A stretch of 62,764 nt of DNA from Devosia sp. (GTDB lineage Bacteria; Pseudomonadota; Alphaproteobacteria; Rhizobiales; Devosiaceae). The notes under the pieces are model-generated. The model was not told where the DNA came from. It saw only the letters and a list, made by a program, of their open reading frames with translations, and did no database searches. The stretch is from contig NZ_JACZKG010000067.1 in the NCBI RefSeq assembly GCF_014860165.1, positions 1 to 62,764 on the forward strand, in the 5' to 3' direction. Every line of letters starts with the position of its first letter. The stretch's first letter is position 1. The position numbers were made by a program, and so were the translations under genes. Below are positions 54,794 to 62,031 of the stretch, one piece after another.

Positions 54794-54822
54794 AAAAGGC
54801 GCAGCCCTTGCGGACTGCGCCT
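54794..54822 (-). terminator. terminator of hsp20
   Basis: On the minus strand AGGCGCAG pairs with CTGCGCCT around a ten-base loop and is followed by TTTT. It lies 87 bases beyond the hsp20 stop. Confidence 0.85.
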
Positions 54823-54908
54823 CTATCGTCACCTGGAGGTGAAGGTATCGGTCGACGCGGCTACCGACGCCGAAGAAGGCGCGGTTGTCGACGCTGAAGG
54901 CAGCGCGA

Positions 54909-55367
54909 CTAGTTGACCGACTTGTCTTCGATGGTCGGCTGGGTGCCGGCATTGATCTGGATGGTGCGCGGCTTCTTGCTCTCGGGCAGTTCGCGCTTCA
55001 GTTCCAGATGCAGCAGGCCGTTTTCGAGGCTGGCGCCGTGGACCTCGACATAGTCGGCAAGCTGGAAGCGCAACTCGAAGGCGCGTTCGGCAATGCCGCG
55101 ATGGAGGAATTCACGGGCCTTGTCAGCGGCCTCGGCGGGCTTGGCACCCTTGACGACCAGGCTGTTTTCCTTGGTCTCGATGGCGATGTCGCCATTGGCA
55201 AAGCCGGCGACGGCAATCGAGATGCGGTAGGCGTCTTCGCCGGTGCGCTCAATATTGTAGGGAGGATAGGTCTTGGCCTCCTGCCCAACGAGCGTGTCGA
55301 GGCGATTGAAGACGCGGTCAAAGCCGACAGTCGAACGATAGAAGGGGGAAAAATCGATGGTCTGCAT
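54909..55367 (-). CDS. Hsp20-family small heat-shock protein (IbpA type)
   Basis: 152 residues. The alpha-crystallin domain (about 35-128) contains YPPYNIERTGEDAYRISIAVAGF, ENSLVVKG and FELRFQLADYVEVHGASLENGLLHLELKRELPE; the short N-arm starts MQTIDFSPFYRSTVGFDRVF, typical of class A rhizobial IbpA-like proteins. ATP-independent chaperone that binds unfolding proteins. The start is fixed by GGAG eight bases upstream. That ribosome site lies inside a leader hairpin. Confidence 0.94.
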   Translation of the reverse strand: MQTIDFSPFYRSTVGFDRVFNRLDTLVGQEAKTYPPYNIERTGEDAYRISIAVAGFANGDIAIETKENSLVVKGAKPAEAADKAREFLHRGIAERAFELRFQLADYVEVHGASLENGLLHLELKRELPESKKPRTIQINAGTQPTIEDKSVN

Positions 55368-55370
55368 GGT

Positions 55371-55393
55371 CACATTCTCCGTAAAGCAACGTG
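55371..55393 (-). promoter_or_regulatory. ROSE-like RNA thermometer candidate in hsp20 leader
   Basis: In the mRNA, CACGUU (55393-55388) can pair with AAUGUG (55376-55371), enclosing the CGGAG ribosome site (55381-55377) in the apical part. A UUGCU run (55389-55385), the hallmark of ROSE elements that faces the Shine-Dalgarno sequence, is present. Upstream hairpins usual for ROSE were not worked out in detail. Confidence 0.5.
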
Positions 55394-55606
55394 GATGTCC
55401 CGGTGGTCTCGACAGCGCTCCCAGCATTAGGCGAGCGGATGATTTCGAGGTCGGGGTTCCCGGAAAGTCCGGCGAACGAAGCAGATATGGGAGGGGATTT
55501 TTCCGGTTCAAGGGGGTGCTTTTGCCGCGATATCGCTGCGAAACGGCAAAGATGAACGGAAAATGAACGGGGCTGTCCGTTGGAGTTCAGGCTGGGTGGC
55601 TTAGAA

Positions 55607-55690
55607 CACGGTCAATGCGGTCCATCACCCGCCCCCCGCATGGACCGTATACAAGGACCGGCACCTCCCAGGAGGTGCCGGTTTTCCTTT
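55607..55690 (+). ncRNA. candidate small RNA with C-rich loop
   Basis: Between the hsp20 leader and the hydrolase gene. CGGTCCAT (55618-55625) pairs with ATGGACCG (55640-55647) around a 14-base loop made almost entirely of C (CACCCGCCCCCCGC); a strong terminator hairpin follows at once. A weak promoter (TTGGAG at 55580, TTAGAA at 55601, 15-base gap) is upstream. No start codon/ribosome site fits the stretch. C-rich exposed loops are typical of rhizobial anti-Shine-Dalgarno riboregulators. The 5' end is a guess. Confidence 0.5.
55657..55686 (+). terminator. terminator of the small RNA candidate
   Basis: ACCGGCACCTC pairs with GAGGTGCCGGT around CCAG and is followed by TTTTCC. No plus-strand protein gene precedes it, which implies an upstream non-coding transcript. 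Confidence 0.88.
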
Positions 55691-55736
55691 TTCAACCTCT
55701 CTGAGCTAAGACCAGTGCACTCATGAGAGGTCGCCC

Positions 55737-56711
55737 ATGAACGCCGTCGTCGATCCCAATGGACCCAGCCTGGTCAACATTCCGTCCAACCCCATGCCGG
55801 AAGGCGGGCGGGTCGGGTTTTTCAAGACCTCGGACCGTGTGCAACTGCGCTATGCGACATGGCTGAAGTCGGAAGGGCCACAGCGCGGCACGATCTGCCT
55901 GGTGCAGGGGCGCACCGAGTTCATCGAGAAGTATTTCGAGACCATTGCCGACTTGCGGCGGCGCGGGTTTGCGGTGGCGACATTCGACTGGCGCGGGCAA
56001 GGCGGGTCGGACCGGCTGATCGGCAACCGCAAGCTGGGCTATGTCGACAAGTTCGAGGATTACTGGACGGACCTGCACAGTTTCCACGGCGAAATCCTGC
56101 TGCCGGACTGTCCGCCGCCCTTCTACCTGGTGGGCCATTCGATGGGCGGGCTGGCGTCGCTCCTGGCCGGTGCCAATGACCGGATGATGTTCGACCGGAT
56201 CTTCCTGTCGGCGCCGATGCTGGCGCTCGACCGGCAGCCGTTCGGCATGGCCGGCATGGCGCGGCTGGGCGAGACGCTGAGCTTTCTGGGCCTCGGCCAC
56301 ATGCCGGTGGGGCGCAAGGCCGACAAGCCCATGTCGGAGGCGACCTTTCCGGGCAATCCCCTGACCGGGGACCTGATCCGCTACATGCGTTCGGTCGATA
56401 CGATCAGGGCGCGGCCAGACCTCGAGATCGGCGTTGCCACGGTACGCTGGGCGGCAGCGGCGTTCGGCGCCATGGCCGAGGCAGGCCAGACCAATTTTGC
56501 CGCCCGCATCCGCGTCCCGCTGCTGATGCTGGCGGCGGCGCGGGACGAGGTGGTGTCGACTGCGGCCATCGAGCAGCTGGGACTGCGCATGCGCACCGGG
56601 CGGCATGTGGTGATTGCCGGCGCGCGGCATGAGCTGTTCATGGAGACCGACAACATCCGCGGCCAGGTCCTGGCGGCGTTCGATGCGTTTATTACCGAGC
56701 AGTCGACTTAG
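55737..56711 (+). CDS. alpha/beta hydrolase, lysophospholipase-like (PldB type)
   Basis: 324 residues. Oxyanion segment VQGRTEFIEKYFETIADLRRRGF, the DWRGQGGSDR signature of lysophospholipase/monoacylglycerol-lipase relatives, nucleophile elbow GHSMGG, acid in AARDEVVS, and catalytic His in GARHELFMETD. No export signal, so probably cytoplasmic. Acts on a monoacyl lipid or similar ester (family knowledge). Confidence 0.88.
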   Translation: MNAVVDPNGPSLVNIPSNPMPEGGRVGFFKTSDRVQLRYATWLKSEGPQRGTICLVQGRTEFIEKYFETIADLRRRGFAVATFDWRGQGGSDRLIGNRKLGYVDKFEDYWTDLHSFHGEILLPDCPPPFYLVGHSMGGLASLLAGANDRMMFDRIFLSAPMLALDRQPFGMAGMARLGETLSFLGLGHMPVGRKADKPMSEATFPGNPLTGDLIRYMRSVDTIRARPDLEIGVATVRWAAAAFGAMAEAGQTNFAARIRVPLLMLAAARDEVVSTAAIEQLGLRMRTGRHVVIAGARHELFMETDNIRGQVLAAFDAFITEQST

Positions 56712-56730
56712 GCACCGGACCAGCAGTCGT

Positions 56731-56862
56731 CTCCCTCCCCCTTGTGGGAAGGGATCAAGGGTGGGGGTGTTTGGCCCGGATATCGAGGCTCTCACCCCCA
56801 CCCAGCTACGCTACGACCCTCCGGGTCTAGCTTCGCTTCCCTCCCCACAAGGGGGAGGGAGG
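56731..56862. repeat. inverted-repeat element, family A variant
   Basis: CTCCCTCCCCCTTGTGGG at the left faces CCCCACAAGGGGGAGGGAG at the right, with further inner complementarity (GTGGGGGTG / CACCCCCAC). It fills the gap between two convergent genes. Confidence 0.78.
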
Positions 56863-56884
56863 TCGACTGATGGCTCCGTGATCA

Positions 56885-57673
56885 TCAGCTCGCATTGACC
56901 AGCGCCAGGGCCTTTTCCAGCAGTTCGGGCGTCGCGGCGGCGACCACGTCGCCGCCGGAAGTGGGCTCGCTGCCGTCCCAGCAGGCGATGGCGCCGCCGG
57001 CTTCGCGGATGATGGGGATGAGGGCGGCGATGTCGTAGGTGTTGAGGCGCGGCTCGATGACGATGTCGGCATGGCCGGCGGCGAGCAGGGCATAGCCATA
57101 GCAATCCATGCCGAAGCGCTGCAGGCGAGTGGCTGCCTCGATGGCCTCCCACTTGCCCCAATGCTCGCCCTTGAAGAGGTTGGGCGTGGTGGTGAAGACG
57201 CGGGAAGGCGCCAGTTCGGTCTGGCCGCTGGTCTGGATGGCGGTGGTGGTGGTCCCGCCGCGGCGATAGGTGGCGCTGCCGGGCGTGGCGAGGAAGGTTT
57301 CACCGATGAATGGCTGGCTCATCAGGCCGGCAATGGCGACGCCATTATGGGCAAAGCCGATCAGCGTGCCCCAGACGGGGGCGCCGGAGATGAAGGCCCG
57401 GGTGCCGTCCACCGGGTCGATGATCCAGCAATAGTCGCTCTCTCCGGTCGATCCCCATTCCTCGCCGATAATGGCGTGGTCTGGAAAATCGCGGGCGATA
57501 ATGGCGCGGATCACGGTCTCGGCGCCGCGATCGGCTTCGGTAACCGGATCGAAGCCCACGGCATATTTGTTGTCGATGGCCAATGTGGTGCGGAACAGGG
57601 GCAGCGTGTGCGCTGCGGCGGCATCGGCGGCGGCCAGCAGGGTGGCTTCGACTTTGGCGAGATCGATGGTCAT
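56885..57673 (-). CDS. hisN: inositol-monophosphatase-family histidinol-phosphatase
   Basis: 262 residues. Metal-binding motifs DPVTEADRGAE, IIGEEWG, WIIDPVDGTRAFISG and the C-terminal YDIAALIPIIREAGG; the ISGAPVWG segment favours HisN over plain inositol monophosphatases. Would dephosphorylate histidinol phosphate in histidine synthesis. No other his gene is in the window, so the substrate is assigned on sequence alone. Confidence 0.8.
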   Translation of the reverse strand: MTIDLAKVEATLLAAADAAAAHTLPLFRTTLAIDNKYAVGFDPVTEADRGAETVIRAIIARDFPDHAIIGEEWGSTGESDYCWIIDPVDGTRAFISGAPVWGTLIGFAHNGVAIAGLMSQPFIGETFLATPGSATYRRGGTTTTAIQTSGQTELAPSRVFTTTPNLFKGEHWGKWEAIEAATRLQRFGMDCYGYALLAAGHADIVIEPRLNTYDIAALIPIIREAGGAIACWDGSEPTSGGDVVAAATPELLEKALALVNAS

Positions 57674-57779
57674 GGGGCGGGTCCGGGGGGCCACGACCTC
57701 GTGGTTCGACAAGCTCACCATGAGGTCATACTGAGGGTATGAGTTCTTACGCATGCACTGATAGTTCCGCCACCACCAA

Positions 57780-57866
57780 TCGTCACCCTCGGGCTCGATC
57801 CGAGGCGTTTCACTTGCGGAAAAGTGCGACAGTGTAGAGCCCTCGGGTCAAGCCCGAGGGTGACGA
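57780..57866. repeat. inverted-repeat element, family B, second copy
   Basis: Same layout as 46191-46288: TCGTCACCCTCGGGC arm, GCGTTTCACTTGC spacer, and GCCCGAGGGTGACGA arm. The left arm carries CTCGATCCGAGG in place of CTTGACCCGAGGG. Located just beyond the N-formylglutamate amidohydrolase stop and upstream of hisN. A separate repeat fragment (TCGACAAGCTCACCATGAGG) is at 57707-57726. Confidence 0.85.
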
Positions 57867-57897
57867 TCCAGTTTTGGGTGGGCCCGGTGGTTGGGAC

Positions 57898-58806
57898 CTA
57901 CTCCGCCGCTTCCTTTTCGACCACGGGCTGGCCGCCCACCAAGGACACCAGGTCGAGGCCGATCAGGGCGAAGATCAGGCGGTCGATGAGGCTGCGGATG
58001 GCTTCGAAGCCGTCATTCTTGGCCAGGGTTACCTCGTTCATGTAGAGATGCCTGCTGATCTCGATCTGCAGGGCATGCACGCCATGCTGCGGGCGGCCAT
58101 AGGTGCGGGTGGCAAAGCCGCCGGCATAGGGGCGGTTGCGCGCCACCTTGAGGCCAGCGCTGGCAAAGACCGTCTCGACCAGGTCGACCAGGCCCGGGGC
58201 GCAGGTGGTGCCATAGCGGTCGCCCAGCACGATATCGGGCGCGGCCTTGTCGTTGGAGCGGGTGATGCGCGGCATGGAATGGCAGTCGATCAGCAGGGCC
58301 ACGCCGAAGGCGGCGAGAGCTTCGCTCAGCAGCTTCTGCAGGGCGGCATGATAGGGATGATAGATGCCCTCGATGCGCATGCGGGCGTCTTCGATGGTCA
58401 GCCGATCGCGATAGATGGGCTTGTTCTCGGCGACGACGCGGGCCAGCGTGCCCAGGCCCGCCGCGACGCGCGGCGAGGTGGTGTTGAACCGATCCGACAG
58501 CGGCTCGACGAACATGGTGGGGTCGAGTTCCCAGGGCTCCCTGTTAACGTCGAGATAGGCGCGGGGGAAATGTGCCCGCAGCATGAGGGCGCCAAGATGA
58601 GGGGCGCGGGCGAAGAGTTCATCGACCCAGGCATCCTCGGACTGGCGGATCGAGAGATGATCGAGCCGGGTCATGGCGAGGAAGCGTTCGGGATAGACGC
58701 GGCCGGAATGGGCGGAATTGAACACCAGTGGTGCTACCAGCCGTCGCGGCCGGATGGTTTCGAATGCCGGCTGATCCCAATAGTCGGACCGCAAGGTGCC
58801 TCCCAA
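57898..58806 (-). CDS. N-formylglutamate amidohydrolase
   Basis: 302 residues. Family segments: VFNSAHSGRVYP, DAWVDELF, PRAYLDVNREPWELDP, the zinc/His region LLIDCHSMP, and LQIEISRHLYMNE at the C-terminus. Hydrolyses N-formyl-L-glutamate or a similar amide to glutamate and formate. Divergent from cpdR; these two genes are often neighbours in Rhizobiales. No hut genes are adjacent, so a histidine-degradation role is not assured. Confidence 0.9.
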   Translation of the reverse strand: MGGTLRSDYWDQPAFETIRPRRLVAPLVFNSAHSGRVYPERFLAMTRLDHLSIRQSEDAWVDELFARAPHLGALMLRAHFPRAYLDVNREPWELDPTMFVEPLSDRFNTTSPRVAAGLGTLARVVAENKPIYRDRLTIEDARMRIEGIYHPYHAALQKLLSEALAAFGVALLIDCHSMPRITRSNDKAAPDIVLGDRYGTTCAPGLVDLVETVFASAGLKVARNRPYAGGFATRTYGRPQHGVHALQIEISRHLYMNEVTLAKNDGFEAIRSLIDRLIFALIGLDLVSLVGGQPVVEKEAAE

Positions 58807-59065
58807 CAGGCGTCTTGAGCCGACGCCGCACTGATTTGCCAGTCAGTTTCGCGCTTTGCGGCCGGCTTGTCCAGATTGTCGCACAAATTGCCAGCAGAAA
58901 TGACGGGGCCGGTTCACCCGAGGTTTGCAGGACAGCAAACTTCGCTTAAACATGATCCCCTATAGTCCGACTCATGATGCGCCGTGTGGCGCGTCGTTCA
59001 GTTGTGCCACGCGCCCAAGCCGGATGACCCATCCGGCCGCGCCAGTCGAACGGCCGGAGCCCTAG

Positions 59066-59425
59066 ATGAAGCGAATTCTGCTCGCAGAAGACGATAACGA
59101 CATGCGGTCCTTCCTGACGCGTGCGCTCAAGAACGCGGGCTATGAGGTCGTGTCGTTCGACAATGGGCTGTCAGCCTATGAACGGCTGCGCGAGGAGCCC
59201 TTCTCGCTGCTGCTCAGCGATATCGTGATGCCGGAAATGGACGGGATCGAACTGGCGCGGCGCGCCACTGAACTCGACCCCGATCTCAAGGTGATGTTCA
59301 TCACCGGCTTTGCCGCGGTGGCGCTCAACCCCGACAGCGACGCCCCCAAGGATGCCTCGGTGCTGAGCAAGCCGTTCCACCTCAAGGATTTGGTGAACGA
59401 AGTCGAGCGGCTGCTGGCGGCCTGA
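59066..59425 (+). CDS. cpdR: single-domain response regulator CpdR
   Basis: 119 residues, receiver domain only. Acidic pocket AEDDNDM, phosphoacceptor Asp52 (LLLSDIVMPEMDG), Thr in FITGFAAVAL and Lys in SVLSKPFHLKDL. Sequence matches CpdR, which when unphosphorylated directs ClpXP to cell-cycle substrates and is controlled by the CckA-ChpT relay. A TATAGT -10-like hexamer is about 100 bases upstream. A long palindrome begins two bases after its stop. Confidence 0.92.
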   Translation: MKRILLAEDDNDMRSFLTRALKNAGYEVVSFDNGLSAYERLREEPFSLLLSDIVMPEMDGIELARRATELDPDLKVMFITGFAAVALNPDSDAPKDASVLSKPFHLKDLVNEVERLLAA

Positions 59426-59427
59426 CC

Positions 59428-59548
59428 AAACTCTACTGCGGCGGCCGTCTGACGCGGCTTTCTGCGCTTCCGGTGCTCACGTACTGATGTACGCTCCGCT
59501 CCGGTTCTCGAAAGCCACGCCAGTCGACTCGCCACAGCGAGTTTTGTC
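59428..59548. repeat. long imperfect palindrome after cpdR, family D
   Basis: About 120 bases folding on themselves: outer arms ACCAAACTC / GAGTTTTGT, inner arms CGGCTTTC / GAAAGCC, and centre CTCACGTAC-TGAT-GTACG. The centre and the GCGCTTCCG...CGGTTCTCG flanks recur in the element at 59821-59966. No open frame. Confidence 0.8.
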
Positions 59549-59576
59549 TCCCCACAAAGCTTGGATGACCCTCTTG

Positions 59577-59593
59577 ACCCCTTCGGGGTTTTT
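59577..59593 (+). terminator. terminator before the tRNA-Val genes
   Basis: ACCCC pairs with GGGGT around TTC and is followed by TTTTT. It probably ends the cpdR transcript. Confidence 0.75.
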
Positions 59594-59647
59594 ATGGTCT
59601 ATCCGCGCCACTGGACGGGCCTCGCGGCTCTTCCATCCCGGAGAGAT

Positions 59648-59722
59648 GGGCGTATAGCTCAGCGGGAGAGCACCTCGTTGACATCGAGGGGGTCACAAGT
59701 TCGATCCTTGTTACGCCCACCA
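59648..59722 (+). tRNA. tRNA-Val (GAC)
   Basis: Complete 75-base cloverleaf with encoded CCA. Acceptor GGGCGTA/TACGCCC, anticodon arm CCTCG-TTGACAT-CGAGG with anticodon GAC at 59680-59682, T arm ACAAG/CTTGT. Confidence 0.97.
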
Positions 59723-59750
59723 TCTCTCTAAAGACTTCGCCAATGGCGAC

Positions 59751-59825
59751 GGGAGTATAGCTCAGCGGGAGAGCATTCGCTTCACACGCGAAGGGTCACA
59801 AGTTCAATCCTTGTTACTCCCACCA
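59751..59825 (+). tRNA. tRNA-Val (CAC)
   Basis: Complete 75-base cloverleaf with encoded CCA. Acceptor GGGAGTA/TACTCCC, anticodon arm TTCGC-TTCACAC-GCGAA with anticodon CAC at 59783-59785. D and T arms are nearly identical to the neighbouring tRNA-Val 28 bases upstream, so the pair arose by duplication. Confidence 0.97.
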
Positions 59826-59966
59826 TTTGCCTTCGATCCCGGTGAAGGCGGTCTGCAAATACCAAATTGCTGCGCTTCCGATGCTCACGTGCTCATGCAC
59901 GCGGCGCTTCGGTTCTCGCAATCCGGCATTTTCGCCTCGCCTTGACCGGTTCGAAGGCAAATGGTG
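59821..59966. repeat. long imperfect palindrome at tRNA-Val 3' end, family D
   Basis: ACCATTTGCCTTCGA (59822-59836) is an exact inverted copy of TCGAAGGCAAATGGT (59951-59965). Inside are more paired blocks and the centre GCTCACGTGC-TCA-TGCACG, like the element at 59428. The left arm includes the ACCA end of the tRNA. No open frame. Confidence 0.82.
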
Positions 59967-60030
59967 CGGACTAACCGCTCCACTCCCCGCACCACCGACG
60001 CGCGTTGGGTGTGGCCGCGGGAGCGACTGA

Positions 60031-60822
60031 TCAGTCCTCGACAAAAATCTCTGCGTTGCCGTCGATGAAGTCGTCGAAGAGCACGGTGGTGCTGTCCGCG
60101 GTGCCGAGGACGAAGGCCATCTGGCCGGGGCCGGTGAGGCGGCGCATGGGGACGTTGGGCTGGTCGACGCTGCAGGAATAGTGGTTGCCGGCCAGGGTGG
60201 TGAAAGGCAGGCCGCGCCAGGTGGCCGTCGAGGTCAGGTGGACGTGGCCGGCAATGACCTGGCGAATATCGGGGTGGGTCTTGAGGGCGGCGATGAAGGC
60301 ATCGGGTTCAAGGATGCGGATATTGTCGGACTCGATATGCAGCGCATTGGCATTGTGGTGGAGGATGACGATGACCGGGCGGTCCATGGCTTCGGCCAGT
60401 CGTGCCTTGAGCCAGGCGATCTGGGCTTCGGACAGGACGCCATCGACGCGGCCGGGCTCGGAGGAATCGAGCAGGATGATGCGGTAGCCCTTGAGGTCGA
60501 TTGTTTTGTCGACCTTGCCGGTCTCGGCGGCGATGTAGCCGTCCCCGAAGACGGAGAGGAAGCTGTCGCGATCATCGTGATTGCCCAGGGTGATATGCAC
60601 CGGGATGGGCAGGCGGGCGATGATGGCCTTGAGGTGTTCATAGGCTGATGGTTGACCCAGATCGGCGAGGTCGCCGGCCAGGACGCAGAAGTCGGCGTCG
60701 CCATAGCGGGCGATGACGGCATCCACGGCCTGCTCCAGGCGCGCGCCGGTATCGAGCGTCATCGACAGCTCGCCCTGCGGCATCACATGCAGGTCGCTCA
60801 TGACAACGAATTTCAGGGTCAT
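60031..60822 (-). CDS. metallophosphoesterase (CpdA/GpdQ type)
   Basis: 263 residues with the binuclear metal motifs in order: MSDLHV, LAGDLADLG, LGNHDDRDSF, ILHHNANAL and AGHVHLTST. Class III phosphodiesterase similar to those acting on cyclic AMP or glycerophosphodiesters. Cytoplasmic. The substrate cannot be read from sequence. Confidence 0.9.
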   Translation of the reverse strand: MTLKFVVMSDLHVMPQGELSMTLDTGARLEQAVDAVIARYGDADFCVLAGDLADLGQPSAYEHLKAIIARLPIPVHITLGNHDDRDSFLSVFGDGYIAAETGKVDKTIDLKGYRIILLDSSEPGRVDGVLSEAQIAWLKARLAEAMDRPVIVILHHNANALHIESDNIRILEPDAFIAALKTHPDIRQVIAGHVHLTSTATWRGLPFTTLAGNHYSCSVDQPNVPMRRLTGPGQMAFVLGTADSTTVLFDDFIDGNAEIFVED

Positions 60823-60899
60823 TTTATGCCTATGGTGCGGTCCGCGCTTTTCCTAACGCTAGTGCATGACCGACCCGTGACGCCACTGGCGGCGCGGGT

Positions 60900-61514
60900 T
60901 CACCACATGGTTTGTTTGGCGCGCTCGGGCCATGCCTGGTCATAGGCCTGGCCGCCCACCTGGTTGTCGGTCATGGCGGCGAGGATTTCGCCCGGCGTGG
61001 GCAGCGTGCTGGTATCGATATGGCGCTGCGGGTTCCAGAGTTCGGAACGCACGATGGCGCGGGCGCACTGGAAATAGAGCTCGTCGATCTTCATCACGAT
61101 GACTGAGCGCGGCGGCTTGCCCTCGACCGCGAAACTGGCCAGCAGCTCCGGGTCGATGCTGAGATGGGCGCGGCCATTGGCGCGGAAGGTGGTGCCGGAG
61201 CCGGGCAGCAGGAAGAGGAAGGCGACGCGGGGATCGCGCACGATGTTGCGCAGCGAATCGATGCGGTTATTGCCGCGCCGGTCGGGCATCATCAGCGTCT
61301 CGTCGTCATGGACGCGCACGAAGCCGGGCTGATCGCCGCGCGGCGAGCAATCGATGCCCTCGGGGCCAACAGTGGCAAGGGCGGCAAAGGGGCTGGCCTC
61401 GATCAGCCGCCGATATTCAGGCGTCATGCGGTGGGCAACCTTGACGGTGGAGGCAGCGACCGGGGCAGGGGTGTAGAGCGCTTCGAGCTGCTCGATGGAG
61501 GTAACGATGGACAT
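60900..61514 (-). CDS. PPOX-class flavin-dependent protein
   Basis: 204 residues of the pyridoxamine-phosphate-oxidase-like split barrel: PFAALATVGPEGIDCSPRGDQPGFVRVHDDETLMMPDRRGNNRIDSLRNI, then VAFLFLLPGSGTTFRANGRAHLS. The RGDxPGFV and RRGNNRxD patterns identify the MSMEG_1061 subgroup. Probably binds FMN; substrate unknown. Confidence 0.88.
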   Translation of the reverse strand: MSIVTSIEQLEALYTPAPVAASTVKVAHRMTPEYRRLIEASPFAALATVGPEGIDCSPRGDQPGFVRVHDDETLMMPDRRGNNRIDSLRNIVRDPRVAFLFLLPGSGTTFRANGRAHLSIDPELLASFAVEGKPPRSVIVMKIDELYFQCARAIVRSELWNPQRHIDTSTLPTPGEILAAMTDNQVGGQAYDQAWPERAKQTMW

Positions 61515-61626
61515 GGCGAGCCTTTGGCCTACGATCGGCGCGAAAGTGATGCAACGCGCGGTATGGGCGGGACGTAACCAATCCTATATCTGACGCGAAT
61601 GACAGGGCGACAAAAGGAGTAATTTC

Positions 61627-62031
61627 ATGGACACCCATGCCTTTAAGGTGACCCGCACCGACGCCGAGTGGCGCGCCAGGCTGACGCCTGAGCAATACCA
61701 GGTGATGCGCAATCACGGGACCGAACGGCCCGGCTCCTGTGCGCTGCTGTATGAGAAGCGCGCCGGGACGTTTTCCTGCGCCGGCTGCGACAGCCCGCTG
61801 TTCGAATCCAAGCTGAAGTTCGAGAGCGGCACGGGCTGGCCGAGCTTCAACGATCCAGTGCCCGGCTCGGTGGAAGACACTGTCGATCGCAGCCATGGCA
61901 TGGTGCGGACCGAGGTGCATTGCGCTACCTGCGGCAGCCATCTGGGCCATGTGTTTCCCGACGGCCCGCCGCCGACCGGGCTGCGCTATTGCATCAATGG
62001 CGTGGCGCTGAATTTCACGCCCGCTGCGTGA
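61627..62031 (+). CDS. msrB: peptide-methionine (R)-S-oxide reductase
   Basis: Repairs the R form of methionine sulfoxide. 134 residues: zinc cysteines C51/C54 and C99/C102, [10 protein letters not shown], and the catalytic Cys122 in [12 protein letters not shown]. Cytoplasmic, no signal. AAAGGAG precedes the ATG. The stop overlaps the next gene's GTG by four bases. Confidence 0.96.
   Translation: MDTHAFKVTRTDAEWRARLTPEQYQVMRNHGTERPGSCALLYEKRAGTFSCAGCDSPLFESKLKFESGTGWPSFNDPVPGSVEDTVDRSHGMVRTEVHCATCGSHLGHVFPDGPPPTGLRYCINGVALNFTPAA

Noticed and set aside
55368..55511. An upstream extension of hsp20 by 48 residues
   Set aside because: The extension would translate the ROSE-like leader; the internal ATG at 55367 has the ribosome site and the family-typical N-terminus.
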